Shown: piece after piece, positions 43,010 to 52,848 of the stretch
Numbering within the stretch: the first letter of the stretch is position 1
Layout of the letters: every line of letters begins with the position of its first letter
DNA from: an uncultured Microbulbifer sp.
GTDB taxonomy: Bacteria > Pseudomonadota > Gammaproteobacteria > Pseudomonadales > Cellvibrionaceae
DNA: 64,000 nt
Direction: 5' to 3'
Assembly (NCBI RefSeq): GCF_913055755.1
Contig: NZ_CAJXKH010000001.1
Location: 83,630 to 147,629 of the forward strand
Notes under the pieces: generated by a model
Database searches by the model: none
What the model was told of the DNA's origin: nothing
The model's input: only the letters and a program-made list of their open reading frames with translations
Program-made: the position numbers and the translations under genes

Positions 43010-43972
43010 TCACGCGCGATCTATCGGGAAAGCAATGACCTCATCGATCCGCTCAGCCCCGCAGGCCAGCATCACCACCCGGTCGATCCCCATCGCCACC
43101 CCCGCGCAGGACGGCATCCCGTGCTCCAGCGCCTGCACCAGCCGCTCCTCAAACGGGTATACCGACTTGCCGTTGTCCTCTCGGTACTGGTGATCCGCCT
43201 CAAAGCGCCGCAGCTGTTCCGGCGCATCGATCAGCTCCCAGTAACCATTCGCCAGCTCCATGCCCCCCGCATACGCCTCAAAGCGCCGCGCCACCGGCAC
43301 CCCCTGCTCATCCTCCTCCACCCGCGCCAGTGCCGCCTGGCTGGCGGGAAAATCGTAAACCAGCGTGATCGCATCGCGCTCGCCCAGGCGCGGCTCGACG
43401 TGGTGGCTCATCAGCAGATCCAGACACTCGTCCCGGTCCGCCGGCTCGAACGACAACTCCAGCTCCCGCGCCCCGCAGTCCTTCAGCTCCTGCAGGCTCG
43501 CCCGGTGCGGATCCAGCCCCAGCTCCTGCAGAAACAGCGCCCGGTAACTGTAGGAACACACCCGCGAAATCTTCAGCAGGTGCGACAGCAACTCCCCCAC
43601 CTCGATCATCAGGCGGTGGTCATCCCAGCCCAGCCGATACCACTCCAGCATGGTGAACTCCGGGTTGTGGCGACTGCCCGCCTCACCATTGCGAAACGCC
43701 TTGCCCAGGTAATAACAATCCCCGAACCCCGCCGCCAGCAGCCGCTTCAGACCGAACTCCGGACTGGTTGCCAGGTAGGCGGTCTCGCCGCTGCACCGGG
43801 CGCTGATGGAATCGATATGCGGATCACTGGTGGCGCGACGGGACAGCGCCGGCACATCCACCTCCAGCACCTCGCGCTCGCTGAAGAAACGGCGGATATG
43901 CGCCAACAGGTAGGCGCGGTGGCGGAGGTTGTCGAGAGGGGCAGATGGCTGCCAAGAAGACCGTTCGGGCAT
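43010..43972 (-). CDS. epmA: EF-P lysine(34) lysyltransferase
   Basis: The 320-residue protein is a class II lysyl-tRNA synthetase paralogue without the anticodon-binding domain. Its length and motifs fit EpmA (PoxA/GenX): RRFFSEREVLEVDVP, LLAAGFGDCYYLGKAFRNGEAGSRHNPEFTMLEWYR (motif 2), and CAGVAMGIDRVVML (motif 3). It attaches beta-lysine to Lys34 of elongation factor P. The substrate protein gene efp lies upstream on the same strand, with a palindromic repeat between, and epmB is just beyond efp. Confidence 0.96.
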   Translation of the reverse strand: MPERSSWQPSAPLDNLRHRAYLLAHIRRFFSEREVLEVDVPALSRRATSDPHIDSISARCSGETAYLATSPEFGLKRLLAAGFGDCYYLGKAFRNGEAGSRHNPEFTMLEWYRLGWDDHRLMIEVGELLSHLLKISRVCSYSYRALFLQELGLDPHRASLQELKDCGARELELSFEPADRDECLDLLMSHHVEPRLGERDAITLVYDFPASQAALARVEEDEQGVPVARRFEAYAGGMELANGYWELIDAPEQLRRFEADHQYREDNGKSVYPFEERLVQALEHGMPSCAGVAMGIDRVVMLACGAERIDEVIAFPIDRA

Positions 43973-44041
43973 TTGGAAAATCCAAAAGAATTGGATGAAG
44001 GTTCAGTGTAGTGGCCGACAGGCGCAGGAATAAAAATTGAA

Positions 44042-44153
44042 GGCAAGGCGCCGGGGGCGGGTTTTCAGGATCGTCGGCAACAGGGATGTTGCCGACGAAG
44101 CGTACAGGGATGTATTCACAGCGGTCCTGAAAACCCGCCCCCGGTGACTTGCC
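44042..44153. repeat. long palindromic intergenic element, copy 3 (type A)
   Basis: The 20-bp arms 44051-44070 (CCGGGGGCGGGTTTTCAGGA) and 44125-44144 are perfectly complementary, extended by GGCAAG/CTTGCC. Inside is a perfect 11-bp hairpin (44071-44081 with 44088-44098) with loop AGGGAT, followed by ACAGGGATGTATTCACAGCG. The inner module matches copy 2136-2247 almost exactly while the arms differ. It lies 3' of efp. Confidence 0.87.
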
Positions 44154-44196
44154 GCCACCGCACCATCAGGTTGGAGGCAGTGGCAGCGGGAAAAGA

Positions 44197-44769
44197 TTAG
44201 TCTTCCTTGGCGCGGCCCAGGTATTCACCGGTACGGGTGTCGACCTTGATGGTCTCGCCGATTTCCAGGAACAACGGCACTTTAACCACCGCGCCGGTAA
44301 TCAGGGTCGCCGGCTTGGTGCCGCCCTGGGCGGTATCGCCGCGCACACCCGGATCGGTATCGGTGATCTCCAGGATCACATGGTTCGGCGGCGTCACCGC
44401 CAGCGGCGCACCGTTGTACAGAGTCACCACACAGGTATCCTGCTCCTTCAGCCACTTCGCCGCATCGCCCACAGCTGCCGCATCCGCCTGGTGCTGCTCA
44501 AAAGTCTCCGGCTCCATGAAATGGAAGAACTCACCATCGTTGTAGAGATACTCCATATCCCGGTCCATCACATCCGCAGACTCCAGGCTCTCACCGGAAC
44601 GGAAAGTGCGCTCCCAAACCCGGCCGGTCTTCAGATTGCGCAGCTTCACCCGGTTGAACGCCTGCCCCTTACCGGGCTTCACGAACTCGTTCTCCACAAT
44701 GGAGCAGGGGTCGCCGTCCAGCATTACCTTCAGACCGCCTTTGAATTCGTTAGTGGAATAACTAGCCAT
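44197..44769 (-). CDS. efp: elongation factor P
   Basis: The 190-residue protein is a three-domain EF-P of the beta-lysylated type. The modified lysine is Lys34 in [11 protein letters not shown], and the C-terminal [30 protein letters not shown] is highly conserved. It helps the ribosome through polyproline stretches. The ribosome-binding site GAGGAA stands directly before the ATG. It is divergent from epmB and followed by epmA, so substrate and both modifying enzymes sit together. Confidence 0.98.
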   Translation of the reverse strand: MASYSTNEFKGGLKVMLDGDPCSIVENEFVKPGKGQAFNRVKLRNLKTGRVWERTFRSGESLESADVMDRDMEYLYNDGEFFHFMEPETFEQHQADAAAVGDAAKWLKEQDTCVVTLYNGAPLAVTPPNHVILEITDTDPGVRGDTAQGGTKPATLITGAVVKVPLFLEIGETIKVDTRTGEYLGRAKED

Positions 44770-44878
44770 GGGTTCCTCGAAATTTCAGCATTAAGCCTGT
44801 AAATTGATTAAACTTCGCGCGGCCCGCAACCGGGGCCCAAAGCAGTACCGCCACCGACCGCGCCAAAAATAGCCGCCT

Positions 44879-45928
44879 ATGATACAGCACCCCCAGCCCG
44901 CCCGTGAAATCAACACCGTGGAAATCGCCTCCGACACCCCGGAGCAGGTTGCCGCGCGCCGCTGGCAGGACGAAATGACCGACCTGGTCAGCGACCCGCG
45001 GGAGCTGCTGGACCTGCTCGGACTGGAGCCCTCGCAGCTGCCGCAACTGCAAGCCGCAGGGGCACTGTTCCAGTTGCGGGTACCGCGCCCCTACCTCCGG
45101 CGTATCCGCCCCGGCGACCCGCAGGACCCGCTGCTCTTACAAGTATTGCCCGGCGCAGCGGAACTGGAAGTCACACCCGGCTACAGCGACGACCCGCTGG
45201 CAGAGGCCAGCGCCAACCCGGTGCCCGGGGTAGTGCACAAATACCGCGGACGCCTGCTGCTGATTACCGCCGGCCAGTGCGCGGTCAACTGCCGCTACTG
45301 CTTCCGCCGCGCCTTTCCCTACGGCGACAACCACCTGAGCCGCAGCCAGTGGCAGCAGGCACTGGACTACGTCCGCGATCAGCCGGACCTGCGCGAAGTA
45401 ATCCTGAGCGGCGGCGATCCACTGGTACTGAGTGACCGCCAGCTGGCCTGGCTCGCCACAGAACTGACGGCAATCCCGCAGCTCGACAAACTGCGGGTAC
45501 ACACGCGCCTGCCCATAGTGGCGCCGTCGCGCATTACCGGGGAACTGATCGCCTGGCTCACCGGCAGCCGCCTCAAGCCCGTGCTGGTTCTGCACTGCAA
45601 CCACGCCAACGAGATCGACGGCGAGGTGCGCGCGGCGCTGGCAAGGCTGCGCGCCGCCGGCGTCACCCTGCTGAACCAGTCCGTCCTGCTGCGCGGCATC
45701 AACGACAGTGAAGACGCCCTCGTCGATCTCTCCGAAACCCTGTTCAGCGCCGGCGTGCTGCCCTACTACCTGCACCAGCTGGATCGCGTGCAGGGCGCCG
45801 CACACTTCGAAGTGGCGGACGAGCGCGCCCGCGCCCTGGTCGCCGCCATCCGCAACCGGCTGCCCGGCTACCTGGTGCCGAAACTGGTGCGCGAGGTGCC
45901 TACGGAAAAATCCAAGACCCCACTGTAA
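44879..45928 (+). CDS. epmB: EF-P beta-lysylation protein (lysine 2,3-aminomutase)
   Basis: This 349-residue radical SAM/PLP enzyme converts L-alpha-lysine to (R)-beta-lysine for EpmA. The radical SAM cysteines are Cys134, Cys138 and Cys141 (CAVNCRYCFRR). EVILSGGDPLVLSDRQLAWL and the C-terminal DRVQGAAHFEV segment are typical. It shares a 109-bp divergent region with efp, the common gammaproteobacterial arrangement. The ribosome-binding site is weak, which may keep expression below that of efp. Confidence 0.96.
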   Translation: MIQHPQPAREINTVEIASDTPEQVAARRWQDEMTDLVSDPRELLDLLGLEPSQLPQLQAAGALFQLRVPRPYLRRIRPGDPQDPLLLQVLPGAAELEVTPGYSDDPLAEASANPVPGVVHKYRGRLLLITAGQCAVNCRYCFRRAFPYGDNHLSRSQWQQALDYVRDQPDLREVILSGGDPLVLSDRQLAWLATELTAIPQLDKLRVHTRLPIVAPSRITGELIAWLTGSRLKPVLVLHCNHANEIDGEVRAALARLRAAGVTLLNQSVLLRGINDSEDALVDLSETLFSAGVLPYYLHQLDRVQGAAHFEVADERARALVAAIRNRLPGYLVPKLVREVPTEKSKTPL

Positions 45929-46092
45929 GTATCCGGGCCGGTCCCCGGGCAAGCGCCCGGATTAAGCGACTCCGGCTGCATTTCAACGCCAATCGCGTTG
46001 CGCTGGCCCAGGGTTCCGCTGCAGCTGTGACATGTGAGCCATATATGTCCGAACCGAGTTAACACTTTTGTCGCCGCTTTCAACTGGTACGA

Positions 46093-46120
46093 TTGTGTTA
46101 ATTCGCACGCCTCGTATACT
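46093..46120 (+). promoter_or_regulatory. candidate sigma-70 promoter of the PilZ gene
   Basis: TTGTGT (46093-46098) and TATACT (46115-46120) are separated by 16 nt and lie 28 bp before the PilZ protein start. The -10 is one base from consensus. The gap from epmB is about 220 bp, so an independent promoter is expected. Confidence 0.55.
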
Positions 46121-46147
46121 GCGGGGAGGTCAAATTCGGTTGTTATC

Positions 46148-48007
46148 ATGCAGGATGCAGAATTACTAGAAACCGAAGCTGAGCAGGAAGCTAGTACCGC
46201 CTCGCCCAAAAATGCTTCGTCAAGCGCCACCCCACCCGTTGCACCACCAAAGGAAGCCGCCTGCACCGATGCCGCACCTTCCCCCGTGGCGCCCCCCGCG
46301 GCTGCGCGCTCACTGATAGACAGACTCGCCGTCGGGCCGCAAAACCTGTCGCAGCTCTCCTGTGGCTGCCTCAACCCGCAGCAGCTGCAAAGCTGGCTAT
46401 TGAGCAACCAGCAATCCCCTCCATCGAGGGACAGCGCCCAACGCAACGCCGCCACCCTGCGCAGCCTGCTGTCGGAAATCACCCGCTGGCGCGCCCCGGC
46501 GCGGATGCGTCTGGCGTGCCTGGAAACGGTGCGCCCCGAAGTGGTGGCACTGTGTGCGGAACTGACAGGACTGCAGCAACAAAGTAGTGGCAGCGCCCAG
46601 ACCGCGGAGCAACGCCGCGCAGTGCTGATTGCCAGTATTCTCTGCCAGCACCTGGCACAGGCGTATACCAGCGTCAGCGCTGAACTGACACGCGCAGTAG
46701 ACGCCTTTTTCAGTCGCCGCCGCCTGGCGCGCGGTCTGCACCGCGCCATGGACAGCTATCGCAGGCTGATTCGCATCAGCAGCCAGTTTTACCTCGCCAC
46801 GCCGCAACACAGCTGGGTGCACCTGCAACTATTGATGCAGCTGGCAAGGGAGCACAAACTGGGGCAACGCTGGGTCAGCGACCCGCTGAACCGACGCCCC
46901 CCACTGCCCGGCGCTGGACTGGAACTGGTAGCCCAGCCCTACCTGCACACCGCACTGTTTGCCAGCACCAACCCCCTGCAGTTATCCACAGGGGAACAGG
47001 CCGAACTTTGGCTACTTTGCGGCCGCTGGGCGCGCAGCGCCCGCCTGCTGGACCGACATCCCGCGGGCTGCCGCACCCTGCTCGCGAGCCTCAGGCTCGA
47101 CCAGGCGCCAATTCCCGCTGCGCGACTGCAGCACACCCCGGTGGATATGCAGCACTTCGTGGCACCCAGGGGCTGGGCGCTCGACCTCAGTGGGCCGCTA
47201 AAACAACTGGCGAACAAACTTCAGCACCCCGCCGGCAGCAACCCCGATCTGCTGGCCCACGTGCACCGCCTGTGGAACGGCGACCAGGGTCGCGGCTTCC
47301 AGCGCACCCCGGCGGATACTCGCTGCGACCTCGCCATCGGCATCAGCACCATCTGCCATCACATGCGCCAGAGCAAAGAACCGGCACCGGAAATCAGCGC
47401 CACATTCGATTCGGAAACCGCCTCCGCCGGCCAGCACAACGGCAAACACCTGGTTATGGAAGTGGGAGCGGTGGACTTCCACAGCGGTCGCGCCCTGAGC
47501 GAATACGAGGTCGCTCTGCCCAGCGCGCCGTCGATCCGGCACGAACGGGAATCCCGCGAGCGCCAGCGGCAGAGCCGCTACCAGTCGGTGCCCGCCACCC
47601 TCACCAATACCAGCAGCAATGGCGCGGGTTTGCGCCTGCCGGCGGATACCCAGGGACGGCTGCGCTGCGGCGACCTGGTTGCGCTGACCCTGCAAGGCCG
47701 CTGGGAAGTCGCCATCGTGCGCTGGCACTATGCCCTGCCCGACCAGTATCGCGCCGGGGTGGAATTTCTCGGCGGCCACTCCAGTGCCATCCGGGTGTTG
47801 CGCCACACCAGCAATGGCGGCCGCACCGACCCCATGGCCGGCATGCTCACCGGAGACAGCGGCCGCGCCCCGGAACTGGTTCTGCCGATCCCGCTGTTCC
47901 AGTGCGGCGATACCGTGGACATCATCGCCTCCGGCCAGGTGCGCACCGTGACCCTGCACCAACAGACGATGACCACCGGCAGCTTCGCCATCTTCGAATT
48001 TTCCTGA
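46148..48007 (+). CDS. large protein with C-terminal PilZ domain
   Basis: The 619-residue cytoplasmic protein has a Pro/Ala-rich start, a long helical region of unknown fold (about 60-440) and a PilZ domain near 475-570. The c-di-GMP-binding motifs look intact: closely spaced Arg residues (RERQRQSRYQ), then NTSSNGAGL matching (D/N)xSxxG. It would therefore bind c-di-GMP. The next gene is fimX, whose Pseudomonas counterpart acts with a PilZ protein in type IV pilus control; a shared role is an inference. The ATG at 46148 is the first start after the promoter. The extended upstream frame has no plausible start. Confidence 0.82.
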   Translation: MQDAELLETEAEQEASTASPKNASSSATPPVAPPKEAACTDAAPSPVAPPAAARSLIDRLAVGPQNLSQLSCGCLNPQQLQSWLLSNQQSPPSRDSAQRNAATLRSLLSEITRWRAPARMRLACLETVRPEVVALCAELTGLQQQSSGSAQTAEQRRAVLIASILCQHLAQAYTSVSAELTRAVDAFFSRRRLARGLHRAMDSYRRLIRISSQFYLATPQHSWVHLQLLMQLAREHKLGQRWVSDPLNRRPPLPGAGLELVAQPYLHTALFASTNPLQLSTGEQAELWLLCGRWARSARLLDRHPAGCRTLLASLRLDQAPIPAARLQHTPVDMQHFVAPRGWALDLSGPLKQLANKLQHPAGSNPDLLAHVHRLWNGDQGRGFQRTPADTRCDLAIGISTICHHMRQSKEPAPEISATFDSETASAGQHNGKHLVMEVGAVDFHSGRALSEYEVALPSAPSIRHERESRERQRQSRYQSVPATLTNTSSNGAGLRLPADTQGRLRCGDLVALTLQGRWEVAIVRWHYALPDQYRAGVEFLGGHSSAIRVLRHTSNGGRTDPMAGMLTGDSGRAPELVLPIPLFQCGDTVDIIASGQVRTVTLHQQTMTTGSFAIFEFS

Positions 48008-48199
48008 GCGGCGGTACAGGTCACCTCGTTCGCGACCCGGAGTGCCGACTGTGCACTTGTTTCGCCCCGCCCGCGGGGCCTACACTAGCTGGTTCTTGCG
48101 GCCTTCTGGAAACCTGGGTATGACAGACAGGTACGGCACGGAAGCGGTTCACCAGCACTTGATCGAGACACCGCCGCAAAGCAGTACAACAGGAAAACA

Positions 48200-50284
48200 A
48201 TGAGCAGCGACAACACCATCCGTCTCCTTCTGATTCACGATACCCCGGCCGAAGCCCAGCGACTGGTGAGCATGCTGCACAATGCCGGGCGCCCCAACCG
48301 CGCCCAGCATGTGGCCAGCGAAGCGGCCCTGGCCAAACTGCTGCAGGAACACACCTGGGACCTGCTGATTGCCGCCGAGCAGAACCAGCAACTGGATGCA
48401 GCCACCGCCATCCGCACCATCAGCAAACTGCAGAAAGACGTGCCCGCGGTACTGCTCACCGAACGCGAAGGCGCCCAGCCGGTAGTGGAAGGCCTCAAGG
48501 CCGGAGCCCGCGACGTGGTCACCGTGGACGAAGACCAGCACCTGCTGCTGGTGATCCAGCGCGAGCTGATCGCCCTGGAAGAACGGCGCCAGGCCCGCCT
48601 GCACGACCGCCGCTACCACGCCACCCTCAACCGCACCAAAGAACTGCTCGACAGCTCCAAGGACGCCATCGCCTACGTCTCCGACGGCCTGCTGGTCTAC
48701 GCCAACGACTCCTTCGCCGAGCGCTTCGGCTACAAGGATCGCGACGACGTCGAGTACCAGCCGTTGATCGACATGATCACCGAAGGCGAACAACCGGACG
48801 CTCGGGAATTCCTGCGCCAGTGCGCCATCAGCAACAACGAAGTGGAAGCGCAGGAGTGGACCTTCACCGCCAGTACCGCCAGCGGTTCACCGCTGCCGAT
48901 CAAGGCCGAAGTGCTGTCCACCGTATACGACGAAGAGCGCTGCCTGCAGATCCGCATCGCCGCCAGCAGCGGCAACACCGAAGAGCTGGAAGCCAAACTC
49001 AGCGAAGCCAGGTTCCGCGACGCCGCCACCGGCCTCTACAACCGCCAGCGCTTCGTGCAACTGCTGGATAACGCCATCCAGGCCACCACCGGCTCCCAGC
49101 GCACCGGCGGCCTGATGCATATCGAAATCGACCGCTTTGAAGAAGCCGTACAGCAGGTAGTGGGCGTCGCCGGCGCCGACGACCTGCACCGCAAACTCGC
49201 CGAACTGCTGCAGAGCAGCGTGCGCCGCGGCGACATCCTCGCCCGCTACGGTGAAGAGAGCTACTGCCTGCTGATCCCCGAGACCACCCCCGACAGCGTC
49301 GAAATGCGCTCGAAGGAACTGCTGCAGAAAATTGCCGACACCATCTTCGACGCCGCCGGCAAAACCCTGCACATCACCGTCTCCATCGGCATCTCCCTGC
49401 TCAGCGAAACCTCCGGCAACGCCGACAAAGTGCTCGAACAGGCCTCCAGAGCCCACGACCAGGCCATCGCCAAAAACAACGGCAACAGCTTCGCCCTCTA
49501 CGAACCCGACAGCGAACAGCAGGGCGACGCCGACACCTACCACCGCGCCCGCGTCACCCAGGCCCTGGAAGCCGGTAACCTCAAACTGCTGTACCAGCCG
49601 ATTCTCAGCCTGCAGGGCAGCGGCGAAAAAATTTACGAAGTCCTGGTACGCCTCGTCGACGGCAAGGAAGAACTCGCCCCCATCACCTTCCTCGAAGCCC
49701 TCGGCGACGCCGGCCTGTCCACCAAAATGGACCGCTGGGTAATCCTCAGCGCCATCAAGGCCGCAGCCGCCCAGCGCAGCAAAGGCCAGGAAGTCTCCAT
49801 CCTCATACACCTCACCGCCGCCTCGCTGAAAGACACCAGCCTCCCGGCCTGGCTCGGCGTCGCCTTCAAGGCCGCCAAAGTGCCGCCCAAGGCCGTCACC
49901 TTCCAGCTGCGCGCCGAAGACATCAACAGCAACCTGCACGCCGCCCGCGACTTCACCAAGCTGGTACAGGACCTGGGCTGCCGCGTCGCCATCTGTCACT
50001 TCGGCACCGGCCTCAGCCCGTTCAAGGCGCTGGAACACGTCAAGGTCGACATCGCCAAGATCGACGCCTCCTTCGTGCGCGAAATCCAGGAAGAGGGCGA
50101 CGACGGCGAGTCCCTGGTCAAACTCGTCGGCCAGCTGAAAGAGATCAACACCAGCGTCATCGTCCCCCACGTCGAGCAGGCAAGCATGCTGCCGACACTG
50201 TGGCAGTCCGGCACCGACTACATCCAGGGCTATTACGTGCAGCCGCCGGCGGAACATATGAGCTTTGATTTCAGCCTGGATTGA
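48200..50284 (+). CDS. fimX: FimX-type REC-PAS-GGDEF-EAL c-di-GMP effector
   Basis: The 694-residue protein matches Pseudomonas FimX in length and layout. It has a receiver-like domain without a clear phospho-Asp (1-125), a PAS domain (about 145-260), a degenerate GGDEF domain (RYGEESY in place of GGDEF, near 350) and a degenerate EAL domain (YEVLVRL in place of EAL, near 479). FimX itself has EVL. It should be a c-di-GMP receptor rather than an active synthase or esterase, controlling type IV pilus assembly and twitching. AGGA stands before the ATG. Confidence 0.9.
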   Translation: MSSDNTIRLLLIHDTPAEAQRLVSMLHNAGRPNRAQHVASEAALAKLLQEHTWDLLIAAEQNQQLDAATAIRTISKLQKDVPAVLLTEREGAQPVVEGLKAGARDVVTVDEDQHLLLVIQRELIALEERRQARLHDRRYHATLNRTKELLDSSKDAIAYVSDGLLVYANDSFAERFGYKDRDDVEYQPLIDMITEGEQPDAREFLRQCAISNNEVEAQEWTFTASTASGSPLPIKAEVLSTVYDEERCLQIRIAASSGNTEELEAKLSEARFRDAATGLYNRQRFVQLLDNAIQATTGSQRTGGLMHIEIDRFEEAVQQVVGVAGADDLHRKLAELLQSSVRRGDILARYGEESYCLLIPETTPDSVEMRSKELLQKIADTIFDAAGKTLHITVSIGISLLSETSGNADKVLEQASRAHDQAIAKNNGNSFALYEPDSEQQGDADTYHRARVTQALEAGNLKLLYQPILSLQGSGEKIYEVLVRLVDGKEELAPITFLEALGDAGLSTKMDRWVILSAIKAAAAQRSKGQEVSILIHLTAASLKDTSLPAWLGVAFKAAKVPPKAVTFQLRAEDINSNLHAARDFTKLVQDLGCRVAICHFGTGLSPFKALEHVKVDIAKIDASFVREIQEEGDDGESLVKLVGQLKEINTSVIVPHVEQASMLPTLWQSGTDYIQGYYVQPPAEHMSFDFSLD

Positions 50285-50631
50285 TTGCACAAGACTTGAT
50301 GCGAAGGCATAGATGCCGGGTATCCCTTTGCGAGACCTTCGAAAACAGGGATGTTTTCGAAGAGCCCCCATGGATGGGTTTAGGGGGGGCGCCTAGCCCG
50401 TGTCTCGCAAAGGGATACCCGGTAGCTATGCCGCCTCACTGCTATCTACTACTGCCGAATTTTCTCCTAGCGCTGTCGCCTGCACTGCCTGAAAAACAGG
50501 CTACCCTTTCACCAAACTTATAAATTCAGCCCAAAGTTTCCTAGTCACCCCTCCAATTGGGTATTCTGTCCCGCGACGAATTTACCCGATTAAGTATTTT
50601 CCAAGCACAACAACAATCACGGAGCCAATAC
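50285..50631. other. intergenic region, fimX to M1 peptidase
   Basis: This 347-bp gap contains the type B palindromic element (50306-50432), then a small hairpin GCCTG-aaaaa-CAGGC (50487-50501) and an AT-richer stretch before the M1 gene that must hold its promoter. I see no gene. Confidence 0.5.
50306..50432. repeat. long palindromic intergenic element, copy 4 (type B)
   Basis: The 21-bp arms 50316-50336 and 50402-50422 are perfectly complementary (CCGGGTATCCCTTTGCGAGA... on the left), extended by a perfect GGCATAG/CTATGCC pair (50306-50312, 50426-50432). Inside is a 10-bp hairpin CTTCGAAAAC / GTTTTCGAAG with loop AGGGAT (50337-50362), followed by AGCCCCCATGGATGGGTTTA. It lies 22 bp 3' of fimX and matches copy 24543-24656. 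Confidence 0.87.
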
Positions 50632-52623
50632 ATGCTGCCCCAATTGTTTAATCCCAGCCTCAGCCGCCTGATCGGCGCCGCCCTGCTGAGCTGCTCCATC
50701 GCCGCCCTCACCGCCGGCTGTAGCAAAACCGAACAACCGGTACAGAAAGACAGCACCGAACAGACCCCCGCGAGCGCCACCACCCAGCAAGCGGATGCAC
50801 CCGAAGCAGAATCCCCCAAAGCCGACAGCGCCAAACCCGAATCCGGCGTCGACTACCACTCTTTCGCCAACACCAACGACTACCGGGTAAAACACCTGGA
50901 TCTCGACCTCACCGCCGACTTCGGCAACAAAGTCCTCAAAGGCACCGCCGTTCTCGACATCCAGAAACTGGCCAAGAAAAACCCCGCACTCATACTCGAC
51001 ACCCGCGACCTCGACGTAACCGCCGTGCGCGCCGGCATCGGCCAGGACCTGAAGCCGGTAAAATTCAGCCTCGGCAAAAAAGACCCGCACCTCGGCACAC
51101 CGCTCAAAATCAACCTCCCCAAAGGCGCCAACAGAGTCGCCATCGAATACCAGACCTCTCCCGGTGCCTCCGGCGTACAGTGGCTGGAACCGCAACAGAC
51201 CGCCGGCAAAAAGCACCCCTTCCTGTTCACCCAGGCCCAGGCCATCCACGCGCGCAGCTTTATTCCCCTGCAGGACACCCCGCAGGTGCGCATGACCTAC
51301 AAAGCCACCATTCGCACCCCGCAAGAACTGCGCGCAGTGATGAGCGCCAACAACGACCCGGAAGCGGAACTGGACGGCGTGTTCGAGTTTGAAATGCCCC
51401 AGGCCATCCCCTCCTACCTGATCGCCATCGGCATCGGCAACCTCGACTTCAAACCCATGGGCGAGCGCACCGGCGTCTACGCCGAGCCGGAACTGCTGGA
51501 AGCCGCAGCAAAAGAATTCGAAGACACCGAAGACATGCTCGAGGTCACCGAGGAAAACTTCGGCCCCTACCGCTGGGACCGCTACGACCTGCTGATCCTG
51601 CCCCCGAGCTTCCCCTTCGGCGGCATGGAGAACCCGCGCCTGTCCTTCATCACCCCCACCGTGATCGCCGGCGACAAAAGCCTGGTGGCGCTGATCGCCC
51701 ACGAGCTGGCCCACTCCTGGTCCGGCAACCTGATCACCAATGCCAGCTGGCGCGACCTGTGGCTGAACGAAGGTTTCACCACCTACCTCACCAACCGCAT
51801 CATGCAGTTCGTGTACGGTGACGAGCGCTACAAAATGGAAATGGCCCTGGGTTACGACGACCTGCAGGCGGACCTGGCAGACCGTCCGGACAAAGACGAG
51901 ATCATGGCCATCGACCTGCGCGGCCGCGACCCGGACGAAGTGTTCTCGAATATCCCGTATGAAAAGGGCTCCCTGTTCCTGTACGAACTGGAGCAGAAAG
52001 TGGGCCGCGAGAATTTCGACAAGTTCCTGATGGACTACTTCAACAACTTCGCGTTCCAGAGCATCACCACCGAAGACTTCCTCGCGTACCTGCAGAAAAC
52101 CCTGCTCAAGCAGTACCCGGACAAACTGGATGAAGAGCGCATCAAGCAGTGGATTTACCAGCCGGGTATTCCCGATGGCGCACCACACCCGCAGTCCGAT
52201 GCCTTCACCAAGCTGGACCCGGTCCGCCAACAGTGGCTGGACGGCAAGGTTGAGGCGCGCGAAATCGACACCGCGGACTGGACCTTCCACCAGTGGAAGT
52301 ACTTCCTCGATGGCATGCCGGAAAAACTCAGCGAAGACCAGCTGAAAGAACTGGACGAGGCTTTCAACCTGACCCAGTCCAAAAACAATGAAATCGCCTT
52401 CAGCTGGCTGATGATTGCAGTGCGCAACCAGTACGCCCCGGCAGATGCACGCCTGGATGATTTCCTGGTGAGTATCGGCCGTAATAAATTCCTGCGCCCG
52501 CTGTACCGCAACCTGATGGAAAACGGCCAGCAGGAAACCGCCAAGCGGATTTTCGAAAAAGCCAAGCCGGGTTACCACCCGCTGACCGTCAAGGTGAACA
52601 GCAAGATCATTTACGGCGACTGA
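50632..52623 (+). CDS. M1-family peptidase lipoprotein, LTA4-hydrolase type
   Basis: The 663-residue protein has a lipobox (AALTAGC, Cys30) and a Glu/Ala/Pro-rich linker to about 80. An M1 protease of the leukotriene A4 hydrolase-like branch follows: GGMEN (330-334), HELAHSWSGN (357-366) with the third ligand Glu380 in LNEGFTTY, and a helical C-terminal domain. It acts as an aminopeptidase in the periplasm. GGAG lies 9 nt before the ATG, and the signal peptide confirms this start. It is the second M1 lipoprotein in the window, and its GAMEN motif is more normal than that of the first. Confidence 0.93.
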   Translation: MLPQLFNPSLSRLIGAALLSCSIAALTAGCSKTEQPVQKDSTEQTPASATTQQADAPEAESPKADSAKPESGVDYHSFANTNDYRVKHLDLDLTADFGNKVLKGTAVLDIQKLAKKNPALILDTRDLDVTAVRAGIGQDLKPVKFSLGKKDPHLGTPLKINLPKGANRVAIEYQTSPGASGVQWLEPQQTAGKKHPFLFTQAQAIHARSFIPLQDTPQVRMTYKATIRTPQELRAVMSANNDPEAELDGVFEFEMPQAIPSYLIAIGIGNLDFKPMGERTGVYAEPELLEAAAKEFEDTEDMLEVTEENFGPYRWDRYDLLILPPSFPFGGMENPRLSFITPTVIAGDKSLVALIAHELAHSWSGNLITNASWRDLWLNEGFTTYLTNRIMQFVYGDERYKMEMALGYDDLQADLADRPDKDEIMAIDLRGRDPDEVFSNIPYEKGSLFLYELEQKVGRENFDKFLMDYFNNFAFQSITTEDFLAYLQKTLLKQYPDKLDEERIKQWIYQPGIPDGAPHPQSDAFTKLDPVRQQWLDGKVEAREIDTADWTFHQWKYFLDGMPEKLSEDQLKELDEAFNLTQSKNNEIAFSWLMIAVRNQYAPADARLDDFLVSIGRNKFLRPLYRNLMENGQQETAKRIFEKAKPGYHPLTVKVNSKIIYGD

Positions 52624-52680
52624 CAACCGCCACACGGGCTCTCCACTCGGGCAATCCCGGAGAGCCGGCTGTCCACCGAA

Positions 52681-52716
52681 AATCCTCCCGCTGTACACAC
52701 AACGGGAGGATTTTTT
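52681..52716 (+). terminator. rho-independent terminator after the M1 peptidase gene
   Basis: AATCCTCCCG (52681-52690) pairs perfectly with CGGGAGGATT (52703-52712) and the T-run continues to 52716. It lies 58 nt after the stop and separates the peptidase gene from the RND operon. Confidence 0.9.
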
Positions 52717-52848
52717 ATGCAAATATCTTCACCGCTGACGTCCGTCCCATTATTCTGGCCTGAAAGTTGCTGCACTTACTGCCAGACTTTTCTCTGCCCA
52801 AACTCGATTCCGAATAAGGCCTCTGGCCACCAGGTATTTTCCAACACC

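Noticed and set aside
48887..50371. 494-residue frame starting in the palindromic element and antisense to fimX
   Set aside because: Its first residues are simply a translation of the repeat and the rest is the complement of fimX.
50617..52722. 701-residue frame antisense to the second M1 peptidase
   Set aside because: Opposite strand of a clear lipoprotein peptidase; Phe/Val/Gly-rich with no recognisable domain.
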